Part shown: positions 1 through 6,185 of the stretch, one piece after another
How the letters are laid out: every line of letters begins with the position of its first letter
Numbering within the stretch: the first letter of the stretch is position 1
Assembly (NCBI GenBank): GCA_050330975.1
Contig: JBHJHK010000090.1
Span: 1 to 15,189, forward strand
Source of the DNA: JBHJHK01 sp050330975
GTDB taxonomy: Bacteria > Pseudomonadota > Gammaproteobacteria > Competibacterales > Competibacteraceae
Direction of reading: 5' to 3'
Length of the DNA: 15,189 nucleotides
The notes under the pieces: model-generated
The model's database searches: none
The model's input: only the letters and a program-made list of their open reading frames with translations
Told to the model about the DNA's origin: nothing
Program-made: the position numbers and the translations under genes

Positions 1-208
1 TGTCGACGCCCACTTCGCCGCCGCTGCCCTGGCAAGGCTCAACGGTCCCCAACGGCGGGTGATTTACCTCGGAGTGGTGGAGGGTTTGAGCCACCGAGAA
101 ATCGCCCAGTGCCTCCAGTTGCCCCTGGGCACTGTCAAGACCCACCTGCGGCGCGGTTTGCTGCAGATTCGCAACCTTCTTTGCAACGCGACCCAACGGC
201 GATCATGA
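1..208 (+). CDS. ECF sigma-70 family RNA polymerase sigma factor (3' end only)
   Basis: The reading frame is open from base 2 to a TGA at 206-208 and is cut by the window edge. The visible 68 residues are a sigma-70 region 4 helix-turn-helix: a leucine/QR stretch (ARLNGPQRRVIYL), then EGLSHREIAQCLQLPLGTVK and a basic recognition/tail helix (THLRRGLLQIRNLL). The EIA-x2-L-x-LPLGTVKT pattern is typical of ECF (group 4) sigma factors, which recognise the -35 element of stress or envelope promoters. The stop overlaps the start of the next gene (ATGA, 205-208), so the two are translationally coupled, and the partner is a membrane anti-sigma factor. Region 2 lies outside the window, so the ECF subgroup cannot be fixed; an RskA-type partner suggests a SigK-like sigma. 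Confidence 0.9.
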   Translation, partial: VDAHFAAAALARLNGPQRRVIYLGVVEGLSHREIAQCLQLPLGTVKTHLRRGLLQIRNLLCNATQRRS

Positions 209-1098
209 ATACCGCTCGCCCCTCCGTCGATGCCGCGGCATTGACCCGTCTGCTCCAGCTCCAGGCCGATGGGGCCACCGAGGGCTTGGGGCCTGTAGAG
301 CAGGCCGAACTCGCCGAGCTCTTGGCGCGCTATCCCCAAGTGGATCCTCGGGGGTTGGACCGGGCCGCCGCCGCGGTGGATTTGGCCCACCTCGGCGGCG
401 AGGAGTCCTTGCCCCGGGATTTGGCGCTGCGCATCGCCGCTGCGGCGCCGCGGCATTTGCCCACTGCTCCCCCGGGCGCGGGCTCGGCCGTGGCCGGTCG
501 AGGTCTTGGGAGAGGACGCTTTCCCCGCCCCTCGAGGGGCGTTCCCTGGGCCCTGGCGGCGAGCCTTGGGGTGGCTGTGGTGGGCTTTTGGTTGCTGGGC
601 GTCTTGTGGTGGACCGCCCCCGGCGGTTTGGCGCCCCCGGCGGCTCCGTCACCCGCCACCGTGGTGGCGCGCTTTGAAGCGCGCCATCGAGACACCGTGG
701 CCGTCCCCCTGAGGGCTCCCCAGGAGCCCATGGGCCAACGGCCCGTGGGCGAGCTGCTGTGGAGTGCCAAGGCCCAGGGGGGGTATCTGCGCTTGACGGG
801 CCTTGGGGCCAACGATCCCCGCCGCAGTCAGTACCAGCTGTGGCTCGTCGACCGTCGCCGTCCGGGGCCTTACCCAGTGGATGGCGGGGTGTTCGACGTG
901 CCCGCTGGAATTCAAGAGACTCTAGTGGCCATTCGCCCCGCGTTGAGGGTCTTGGATCTCGCCGCCGTGGCCATTACCCGAGAACCCCCCGGCGGGGTGG
1001 TGGTATCTGAAGGTGCCCCCGTGGTGGCCACGGCCAATCTCCCGGCCAATTCCCACGACTCGCCAGACGATTTGCCACCTGGGAAAGAAAACAACTAG
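205..1098 (+). CDS. Anti-sigma factor, RskA/anti-sigma-K type
   Basis: 297-aa protein whose ATG at 205 overlaps the sigma factor stop (ATGA); a longer frame back to 109 exists but lies inside the sigma gene. Residues 1-110 form a soluble, Ala/Leu-rich N-terminal part that would hold the sigma factor. A hydrophobic span follows at about 114-137 (PWALAASLGVAVVGFWLLGV), so the protein should sit in the inner membrane. The C-terminal part carries the RskA signature: YQLWLVD, then PVDGGVFDV, and finally ITREPPGGVVVSEG. RskA-type proteins sequester a SigK-like sigma factor and release it after regulated proteolysis. The classical zinc-binding HxxxCxxC motif of ZAS anti-sigma factors is absent; the N-terminal zone has no cysteine. 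Role by family; the activating signal is unknown. Confidence 0.85.
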   Translation: MNTARPSVDAAALTRLLQLQADGATEGLGPVEQAELAELLARYPQVDPRGLDRAAAAVDLAHLGGEESLPRDLALRIAAAAPRHLPTAPPGAGSAVAGRGLGRGRFPRPSRGVPWALAASLGVAVVGFWLLGVLWWTAPGGLAPPAAPSPATVVARFEARHRDTVAVPLRAPQEPMGQRPVGELLWSAKAQGGYLRLTGLGANDPRRSQYQLWLVDRRRPGPYPVDGGVFDVPAGIQETLVAIRPALRVLDLAAVAITREPPGGVVVSEGAPVVATANLPANSHDSPDDLPPGKENN

Positions 1099-1122
1099 TG
1101 GGTGAAATTTTTGTGACAGTGC

Positions 1123-1150
1123 TTGTCAATAACGGCGAGCTGTTTATACT
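1123..1150 (+). promoter_or_regulatory. Sigma70-type promoter ahead of the candidate small RNA
   Basis: -35 TTGTCA (1123-1128) and -10 TATACT (1145-1150) are separated by 16 bp, one of the best promoter matches in this GC-rich window. A start near 1157 is expected. No protein gene follows for over 800 bases, so the product is probably an RNA ending at the terminator at 1370-1413. Confidence 0.55.
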
Positions 1151-1156
1151 ACGCAT

Positions 1157-1413
1157 CTAATTCGTGTTGAACACTTTATTGGCCATAGGTATCCGTCGTG
1201 GGTAAAGATTTGAACCAACACTATATATCTCTCCCAGCCCCCAAGGGCTGTCGTCGTGGGCGGTTGTGGCCCTCGGCTGTGAGACCTATGCCGGTCTTTG
1301 CCCAGTCCCGGGCCTTTTAGCGCCGACCTTCTCTCCAGGGGGGCGGCAGGTAGATCCCCCGTGCGATGACGACATCCCCGGCGGGTCACCGACCCCCGGG
1401 GATGTCGCTTTTT
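1157..1413 (+). ncRNA. Candidate structured small RNA, family not recognised
   Basis: About 257 nt between a sigma70-like promoter and a perfect intrinsic terminator, without a credible reading frame. Visible hairpins are AGCCC-ccaa-GGGCT (1236-1249), AGACC-tatgcc-GGTCT (1282-1297), a G-run/C-run pair (1338-1343 with 1356-1360), and the terminator stem. The 9-mer CGTCGTGGG occurs twice (1194-1202 and 1252-1260). I looked for 6S, SRP/4.5S, RNase P and tmRNA signatures and saw no convincing match. It may be a stand-alone regulatory RNA, or the untranslated remains of a lost gene. The 5' end is inferred from the promoter only. Confidence 0.35.
1370..1413 (+). terminator. Intrinsic terminator, perfect 11-bp stem
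   Basis: CGACATCCCCG at 1370-1380 pairs exactly with CGGGGATGTCG at 1397-1407 across a 16-nt loop, followed by C and five T. The T-run lies on the plus-strand side only, so it terminates plus-strand transcription. It ends the transcript from the promoter at 1123 or is a late terminator for the anti-sigma gene. Confidence 0.8.
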
Positions 1414-1437
1414 GAGGCGGCGACTGGGCTGCCTGGA

Positions 1438-1545
1438 ATTTGCAGAATCCACCCTCTGCAAATGACCCTTTCTGGGGCAGTGGCAAAAGCCATTGCCGCC
1501 AACCGAGCAGGAAGGGGCGGAGAAAATCAGCGGTTCCGATTCTGA
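1438..1545. repeat. Cluster of short inverted repeats between terminator and tRNA
   Basis: The clearest hairpins are ATTTGCAGA (1438-1446) with TCTGCAAAT (1455-1463), a perfect 9-bp stem with an 8-nt loop, and GGCAGTGGC (1476-1484) with GCCATTGCC (1489-1497), 9 bp with one G-U and an AAAA loop. A weaker TCCGAT/ATCGGA pair lies near 1530-1550. None is followed by a T-run. They may be part of a transcribed leader for the tRNA or of a second RNA; no protein gene is seen here. Confidence 0.5.
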
Positions 1546-1612
1546 ATATCGGACTGGCACAGGGGGGTTGCGTTCTCCTTTTGTGTACCGATCCTCGCGC
1601 CTTTTCGTGCCC

Positions 1613-1686
1613 TTGGATATAGCTCATCGGTAGAGCATTCGACTCATACTCGAAATGTGGCGGGTTCGATTCCCGTTATCCGACCA
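1613..1686 (+). tRNA. tRNA with CAU anticodon (Met- or Ile2-like), aberrant acceptor end
   Basis: A 74-nt cloverleaf can be drawn. The D arm is GCTC/GAGC with a 7-nt loop containing GG. The anticodon stem TTCGA/TCGAA carries a loop CTCATAC, giving CAU at 1645-1647. The variable loop has 5 nt. The T arm is GCGGG/CCCGT with the loop TTCGATT. The gene-encoded CCA is at 1684-1686. The acceptor is odd: with a discriminator A only 6 bp pair (TGGATA/TATCCG), whereas a 7-bp stem uses up the discriminator. The D loop also lacks a base compared with the common AGTCGGTA type. CAU could be elongator Met, initiator or lysidine-modified Ile2; there are not the three G-C pairs of an initiator anticodon stem. 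It may be a divergent element-borne or decaying tRNA. Confidence 0.6.
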
Positions 1687-1994
1687 TCTGAAAAATGGTA
1701 CTAACCTGTGGAGCTATTCCATCCGCTGGGCGTCGGTTAACGCCTAACCCGGGAGCCAGCTCCCGCGGTGGCCGTTGGGGGGGTGGGGCCAATGCCCCCG
1801 AGCCTCAGCGGTCGACCGCAGCGCCTGTGCCGCCTGCGCGGCGGTTGAGCGCCGGGGTCCAGCTCGAGACGAGGTGTCGTCCCGCTCCGGCAGGGGATGA
1901 TGGGCTCGCCCCGGTGCCCGACCCCGGTCCCAGCCGCCGCCCGCAGCGTCGGCGCGGGGCTGGCTCCCTCATTATTCGCTAGAGGATGGCCGTC
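1687..1994. other. Roughly 300 bases without a convincing gene
   Basis: Between the tRNA-like gene and the slipin start. The only plus-strand frame (1695-1982) encodes a Pro/Arg/Gly-rich sequence with no recognisable motif and looks like GC-rich noise. One clean hairpin is present (CGGGAG-ccag-CTCCCG, 1750-1765) without a T-run. The stretch presumably holds the slipin promoter, but no good -35/-10 pair was seen; the end (ATTATTCGC, 1971-1979) is the only AT-rich part. Confidence 0.5.
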
Positions 1995-3158
1995 ATGTTG
2001 GGCTTACAACGCTATGTTATCGCGCAGCACGAGCGCGCCTTTTTATACCGCAGTGGTCGCTTTGAGGCCGTGCTAACCCCGGGGGTCTACAGCTACCTCG
2101 ATCCCTTGGGACGGCTGACCGTCGAGCGCTTCGACCTCAACCGGCCCGCCTTCAGCGGCCACCGGTTGGAGGACTATTTTCTCCAGGAGCGGCCCGACCT
2201 GGTCGAGGCCCATTTCCAGGTGGTGGAGGTGGGGCCCGAGGCCGTGGGGCTGGTATACCACAACGAACGGTTGGTGAACTTGTTGCCGCCCCGCAGCCGT
2301 CAGCTGTTCTGGCGGGGGCCCACCCAGGTGCGGGTGGACACCACGCCTTTGGGGGGGGATCTTCGGGTGCCCAAGGACGTGGCGGTGCTGCTGCGGGACC
2401 CTCGCCATCCGTTCTTGCGCCAGGCCCTCGTCAACGCCGCCGTGTTTGCCGAGGTGGGCCAACACCAGGTGGGGCTACTCTTTGTGGACGGCGCCCTGCG
2501 GGAGACCTTGAGCCCTGGGGTATACGCCTTCTGGGGTTACCAAAACAGCGTCAAGGTGGAACTCATCGACGTGCGCCTCCAGCCCTTGGAGGTGTCGGGG
2601 CAGGAGATCCTCACCAAGGACAAGGTGTCGTTGCGGGTCAACTTGTCGGCCAGCTACCGGGTGGTGGACCCCGTGGTGGCCCGGGAGGGGGTGGCGAACT
2701 TCAAGGATTTTCTCTACCGAGAATTGCAGTTCGCCCTGCGCTGGGCGGTGGGCAACCGCACCCTAGAGGAGCTTTTGACCGACAAAGAGCGGGTGGACGC
2801 CGTGGTGAATGAAGCCGTGGTCCCCAAGGTCGCCGAGCACGGTTTGGAACTCAAGGGCGTCGGGATCAAAGATGTGATTTTGCCCGGGGAGATGCGCACC
2901 ATCTTCAACCAGGTGGTGGAGGCCGAGAAGGCGGCCCAAGCCAACGTCATCAAGCGTCGGGAGGAGACGGCGGCCACCCGTTCGCTCCTCAACACCGCCA
3001 AGTTGATGGAGGAAAACCCCTTGTTGCTGCGCCTCAAGGAGCTGGAGATGCTGGAAAAGGTCACCGACAAGGTGGAGAGCCTCACGGTGTTTGGCGGCTT
3101 GGAAGGGGTGCTGCAAGAGCTGGTGAAGATCCGCCCCAACACCGTGGCTGGGCGCTGA
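1995..3158 (+). CDS. Slipin/SPFH-domain (stomatin-prohibitin family) protein
   Basis: 387 aa if started at the ATG at 1995. GAGG at 1982-1985 lies 9 bases before this ATG but touches the upstream in-frame ATG at 1986, so 1995 is preferred. The C-terminal half is an SPFH domain: KVELIDVRLQPLEVSGQEI, TKDKVSLRVNLSASYRVVDP, then the helical part with RELQFALRWAVGNRTLEELLTD, VGIKDVILPGEMRTIFNQVVEAEKAAQAN and a final coiled coil. These proteins oligomerise on membranes and organise lipid domains or protease complexes. No N-terminal transmembrane helix is visible. Instead, three imperfect copies of a beta-rich motif precede the SPFH core (see findings). It is a single-gene unit with its own terminator. 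Family sure, cellular role unknown. Confidence 0.88.
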   Translation: MLGLQRYVIAQHERAFLYRSGRFEAVLTPGVYSYLDPLGRLTVERFDLNRPAFSGHRLEDYFLQERPDLVEAHFQVVEVGPEAVGLVYHNERLVNLLPPRSRQLFWRGPTQVRVDTTPLGGDLRVPKDVAVLLRDPRHPFLRQALVNAAVFAEVGQHQVGLLFVDGALRETLSPGVYAFWGYQNSVKVELIDVRLQPLEVSGQEILTKDKVSLRVNLSASYRVVDPVVAREGVANFKDFLYRELQFALRWAVGNRTLEELLTDKERVDAVVNEAVVPKVAEHGLELKGVGIKDVILPGEMRTIFNQVVEAEKAAQANVIKRREETAATRSLLNTAKLMEENPLLLRLKELEMLEKVTDKVESLTVFGGLEGVLQELVKIRPNTVAGR

Positions 3159-3193
3159 TGGCGCTCTGAATTTTTGACAGCGGGAAATGCTTC

Positions 3194-3227
3194 ACCCGGG
3201 GCTTTAGGGATGAACCCCGGGTTTTTT
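3194..3227 (+). terminator. Intrinsic terminator of the slipin gene
   Basis: ACCCGGGG (3194-3201) pairs with CCCCGGGT (3215-3222), with a 13-nt loop and a run of six T (3222-3227). It is 36 bases after the slipin stop. It lies between the slipin gene and the convergent small minus-strand gene; the T-run is on the plus side. Confidence 0.85.
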
Positions 3228-3246
3228 GTGTCCGGCCCAAGGGAAC

Positions 3247-3423
3247 TCAGGCCCGGGAGGTTTCCTGGTGTGCTGTGGCGGCAAGGGTGGCTTTGATGCA
3301 TGCCGCCGTGGTGTCGATGGCCGCCAGCTTCAGAGCCAACCGCTGCCGCCGCGGCCGGGAGCAGACCAGCTTGGCCAGTAGTGCGCGGGCTCCCTGGGGG
3401 GTGGTGAGGTTGTAGGCATTCAT
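3247..3423 (-). CDS. Small 58-aa hypothetical protein, divergent from the iron cluster
   Basis: Reads MNAYNLTTPQGARALLAKLV and continues as a basic, alanine-rich, mostly helical sequence with two cysteines. The start at 3423 is chosen because GGAGAG lies 5 bases upstream on the minus strand; a longer in-frame start at 3483 would fall inside the Fur-type box. No signal peptide or membrane span. The upstream region (minus strand) has a TAGAAT -10-like element beside a Fur box at 3468-3482, so the gene should be iron-repressed and divergently transcribed from the ferrosome-like operon. I do not recognise the family; function unknown. Confidence 0.6.
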   Translation of the reverse strand: MNAYNLTTPQGARALLAKLVCSRPRRQRLALKLAAIDTTAACIKATLAATAHQETSRA

Positions 3424-3448
3424 GGCAGCTCTCCAAATTTGGGTTGGA

Positions 3449-3482
3449 TTTAGATCAATTCTAAAAATGAGAACGGTTCGCA
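3449..3482. promoter_or_regulatory. Composite iron operator A: ICE-like palindrome plus Fur box
   Basis: TTTAGAT-CAA-TTCTAAA (3449-3465) fits 13 of the 14 fixed positions of the Irr/ICE consensus TTTAGAA-N3-TTCTAAA. It is followed by TGAGAAC-G-GTTCGCA (3468-3482), a 7-1-7 Fur-type box. The TAGAAT on the minus strand (within 3457-3463) could be the -10 of the small divergent gene. Centres are 18 bp apart. The identification is by motif only. Confidence 0.65.
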
Positions 3483-3550
3483 AAAAATCATGGAAGCAGT
3501 ATAACCGTCTGTAACCTCAGTACAAGATCTCAGCGGGGATTGGGGGTGAA

Positions 3551-3584
3551 TTTAGAATGATTCTATTAATGAGAGTGATTTGCA
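3551..3584. promoter_or_regulatory. Composite iron operator B and promoter of the 3614 operon
   Basis: TTTAGAA-TGA-TTCTATT (3551-3567) matches 12 of the 14 fixed ICE positions and contains the perfect palindrome TAGAAT-G-ATTCTA (3553-3565). It is followed by TGAGAGT-G-ATTTGCA (3570-3584), a Fur-type box. The layout is the same as in operator A, to the base. A possible promoter is TTGGGG (3540-3545), 18 bp, TATTAA (3564-3569), which the boxes would cover; the first gene starts 30 bases downstream of the Fur box. Confidence 0.7.
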
Positions 3585-3613
3585 TAACGCCTAGGGCTTG
3601 GGGTAGCTTTTAA

Positions 3614-4105
3614 ATGAAGCGTCTATCATCGTCCCCAACGGTCGATTCGCGGCGCCGAATCGCCTCCCTCGCCACTGATCCTTCCGAGAGTGCCCACTCA
3701 TCGGCGGAGGCCCACGGCGGCCCCCATAGCCACGGTCGGGGCCACGGTCAGGGCCACGGCCAAGACTATGACCACAGCTACAGCTACGGCTACGGCTACC
3801 TTCCCCAACCCATGGCCATGGGACCCTTGACCCGAGTCGGCGTCGCCGGGGCGTTGGTGGGGGCCAGCGCCAGTGCCGCCCGCCACATGCGCCAGGTCCA
3901 GGCCATGGAGATGTCCCCCGTGGAGGCTGCCTTACACACCGTGGGCGACGCCTTAAAGGTGGGCGTTGCCACCGCCGCTGCCAAGGTGGCCGTGGACACG
4001 GTGCGGGGTGGGCCGGCGTTGTCCACCATGGTGATGGTGGCGGCGAGTACCGCGGTGCTATTCGCCCTGGAGGGGCGCTCGACTCAGAGCAAGGGCGATG
4101 AGTAA
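3614..4105 (+). CDS. His/Gly/Tyr-rich N-terminus with hydrophobic GxxxG-type C-terminus; candidate iron-compartment membrane protein
   Basis: 163 aa, ATG at 3614, no strong ribosome binding site. Residues 1-30 are polar. Residues 34-62 are low complexity, alternating His, Gly, Gln, then Tyr (GRGHGQGHGQDYDHSYSYGY), with His at 28, 34, 38, 40, 44, 48 and 54 that could bind metal. Residues 71-92 and 106-152 are Ala/Val/Gly-rich with small-residue spacing suited to membrane packing, joined by a short HMRQVQAMEM linker. It is the first gene of the Fur-box-led operon, and its end overlaps the next gene. The position before a P1B-ATPase resembles the small hydrophobic FezA-type proteins of ferrosome clusters. 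Assignment by context; I cannot name a family from sequence. Confidence 0.7.
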   Translation: MKRLSSSPTVDSRRRIASLATDPSESAHSSAEAHGGPHSHGRGHGQGHGQDYDHSYSYGYGYLPQPMAMGPLTRVGVAGALVGASASAARHMRQVQAMEMSPVEAALHTVGDALKVGVATAAAKVAVDTVRGGPALSTMVMVAASTAVLFALEGRSTQSKGDE

Positions 4106-4301
4106 TTATTACTCTGGGTATTACCCGCCGCCGGGTTACGGGCCCGCGCCGAATGATCAACCCCCCCCGGGTTCGCCACCCCCCGGCGCCAACCCAGGTG
4201 CGCCACCCCCCGGCACGCCGGGGGTGCCCAACCGCACGGGGCGCTTTGTCACCGGCCTGGTGGTGGGGGTGGCCGCCGCCTACTTCCTCAGCAACGAGTA
4301 G
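4098..4301 (+). CDS. Small Pro/Gly-rich protein with one membrane span (67 aa, possibly truncated)
   Basis: ATG at 4098 overlaps the previous stop by 8 bases. Residues 1-45 are Tyr/Pro/Gly-rich with repeated PPPG units (YYPPPGYGP, then three more PPPG blocks). Residues 47-64 (GRFVTGLVVGVAAAYFLSNE ends the protein) form a single hydrophobic helix with a GLVVG core. The gene ends with TAG at 4299. In the same frame the sequence continues AQNNLIRTVVK before degenerating, which looks like a continuing amphipathic helix and suggests a premature stop (see findings). Likely an accessory membrane protein of the ATPase/iron compartment system; function unknown. Confidence 0.6.
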   Translation: MSNYYSGYYPPPGYGPAPNDQPPPGSPPPGANPGAPPPGTPGVPNRTGRFVTGLVVGVAAAYFLSNE

Positions 4302-4363
4302 GCGCAAAACAACCTCATCCGCACCGTGGTGAAGAAGACGAACCCGCCCCCGACGGCTTTAGC

Positions 4364-6172
4364 GTGGTGGGCCACGGTCTGTTGGCGTTGCTGACCCTGG
4401 CATTGCCCGGGAGTCTGCGGGCTTGGCTCACCTACGCCAACATCGCCCCAGTGGTATTCAAGGGGGTGGATACGCTGATTCACGAGGGCCTCAAGGTGGC
4501 GGTACTGGACGCCGTGGCCCTGAGCGTCACCGCCGGCCGGGGGGAGTTTTTCACCACCAACCTCACCAAGACCTTGCTGGTGACCGGGGAATACCTGGAA
4601 CACCACACCGCCCGGGAATCGGAGTCTTTGATCGTGGATTTGTTGGCCCCGGCGGCGGGCTCGGTGTGGGTGGAGCGCGAGGGCGAAGTGCGGTCGTGCC
4701 CCGCCCGGGAACTGGTGGTGGGGGACACGGTGTGGGTGGGGCCCGGGGAGACCATCGCCGTCGACGGCGAGATCCTCCACGGCGAAGCCCTGATCAACCA
4801 GGCCTCCATCACCGGTGAAGACGTGCCCGTGCGGCGTTTTACCGGGGAGCGGGTGCTGTCGGGCACCGTGGTGGAGGAGGGCAACGTGCGCCTTCGGGCC
4901 CTCCAGGTGGGGGAGGACACCACCACCGCCCGCATCAACCGCTTCTTGCTGGAGTCCCTCCAGAGCCGCTCCAACACCCAACAGGTGACCCAGGCCATGG
5001 CCGACCGCCGGGTGCTGATCACCCTGGGGGTGGGGAGCGGGGCCTTTGCCCTGACCCGGGATCCCCGGCGGGTGGCGGCGGTATTCCTGGTGGACTACGG
5101 CTGCGTCCTCAAGCTCTCCACCCCCATCAGCTTCAAGGGGGGCATGTACCGGGCGGCCCGCCACGGGGTGCTCCTCAAGGGGGCCAAGGCCATCGAAGAC
5201 CTGGCCACCGTGGACGCCGTGGCCTTCGACAAGACCGGTACCCTCACCCGGGGCGAACTGGACGTCACCCAGGTGATCAGCTTTGAGCCCACCCTCGACG
5301 GCGACGCCCTCCTGGCCCTGGCGGCCGCCCTGGAGGAACACGCCCGCCACCCCATCGCCAGCGCGCTAGTGGCCGCCGCCGCGGCCAGGGGCTTGGACCA
5401 TCCCCCCCACGGCGACGTGGAGCACCTGGTGGCCCGGGGGGTGCGCAGCACCTACCGCGGCCGCGGGGTATGGGTCGGCAGCCGCGCCTTTGTGGAGGGG
5501 GAGGGGGGGGTGGATTTCTCCCACCTCGACGACCGCATCCACGCCCTGGAAGCCGCCGGCCAGATGGTGTTGCACCTGGCGTGGGGCGACCGTCCCCTGG
5601 GGCTCATCGCCCTCAAAGACGAGCTGCGCCCCGAGGCCCGCCGCCTGCTGAACCGCCTGCGGCGCCAGGGCGTCCAGCGCTTGGTGTTGCTCACCGGCGA
5701 CCGCACCTCCAAGGCCGAGGCCCTGGGGGCTCGCCTGCCCCTGGACCAGGTCCACGGCGATTTGAGCCCCGAGGGCAAGGCGGCCATCATCCGCCGCCTC
5801 CAGGCCCGGGGGCGGCGGGTGGCCTTCGTCGGCGATGGGGTCAATGACGCCCCGGCCCTGACCACCGCCGACGTGGGTATCGCCATGCCCCGGGGCGCCG
5901 ATGTTGCCCGCCACATGGCCGATGTGGTCCTCACCGAGGACCATCTAGGGGGAGTCGCCGCCGCCCGCCAGGTGGCGGTGGATACCATGGGGCTGATCCA
6001 CGGCAACATTCGCTTCGCCGAGATCTTTAACTCCGGCGTCATGGCCGGTGCCGCCCTCGGCCTTTTGTCTCCCGTGGCCAGCGCCGTACTCCACAACGGC
6101 TCCACCCTGGCGGTGATGGCCCGCGCCGTGGCCAGCACCACCCGGCGGCCCTTGGAGCGCTTGGGCGGGTAG
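4364..6172 (+). CDS. P1B-type heavy-metal (probably iron) ATPase, FezB-like
   Basis: 602 aa from GTG 4364. In order: N-terminal hydrophobic segments (to about residue 80), an actuator domain with TGED at 150-153, a membrane segment with Y-G-C(247)-V-L-K-L-S-T-P in place of the usual CPC, the phosphorylation motif DKTGTLT (Asp289), HP (329-330), LTGD, GDGVND (490-495), and C-terminal membrane helices ending SPVASAVLHNGSTLAVMARA. All catalytic motifs are intact. There is no N-terminal metal-binding domain; a separate HMA2-like protein is encoded downstream. Such ATPases move transition metals across a membrane; in fez clusters the P1B-6 member FezB is needed for ferrosome formation. The start is doubtful: no ribosome binding site precedes 4364, and the frame stays open upstream without an ATG. 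Confidence 0.88.
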   Translation: MVGHGLLALLTLALPGSLRAWLTYANIAPVVFKGVDTLIHEGLKVAVLDAVALSVTAGRGEFFTTNLTKTLLVTGEYLEHHTARESESLIVDLLAPAAGSVWVEREGEVRSCPARELVVGDTVWVGPGETIAVDGEILHGEALINQASITGEDVPVRRFTGERVLSGTVVEEGNVRLRALQVGEDTTTARINRFLLESLQSRSNTQQVTQAMADRRVLITLGVGSGAFALTRDPRRVAAVFLVDYGCVLKLSTPISFKGGMYRAARHGVLLKGAKAIEDLATVDAVAFDKTGTLTRGELDVTQVISFEPTLDGDALLALAAALEEHARHPIASALVAAAAARGLDHPPHGDVEHLVARGVRSTYRGRGVWVGSRAFVEGEGGVDFSHLDDRIHALEAAGQMVLHLAWGDRPLGLIALKDELRPEARRLLNRLRRQGVQRLVLLTGDRTSKAEALGARLPLDQVHGDLSPEGKAAIIRRLQARGRRVAFVGDGVNDAPALTTADVGIAMPRGADVARHMADVVLTEDHLGGVAAARQVAVDTMGLIHGNIRFAEIFNSGVMAGAALGLLSPVASAVLHNGSTLAVMARAVASTTRRPLERLGG

Positions 6173-6185
6173 AAAAAAGGTTGTT

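Noticed and set aside
1157..1413. 6S RNA, SRP RNA, RNase P RNA or tmRNA
   Set aside because: None of their conserved core sequences was found and no closing stem joins the two ends.
1695..1982. 95-codon plus-strand frame after the tRNA
   Set aside because: Pro/Arg/Gly-rich with no family signal and no ribosome binding site; composition fits non-coding GC-rich DNA.
4280..5350. 356-codon open frame on the minus strand opposite the ATPase
   Set aside because: Low-complexity Gly/His/Val sequence with no motif; the plus strand encodes the ATPase.
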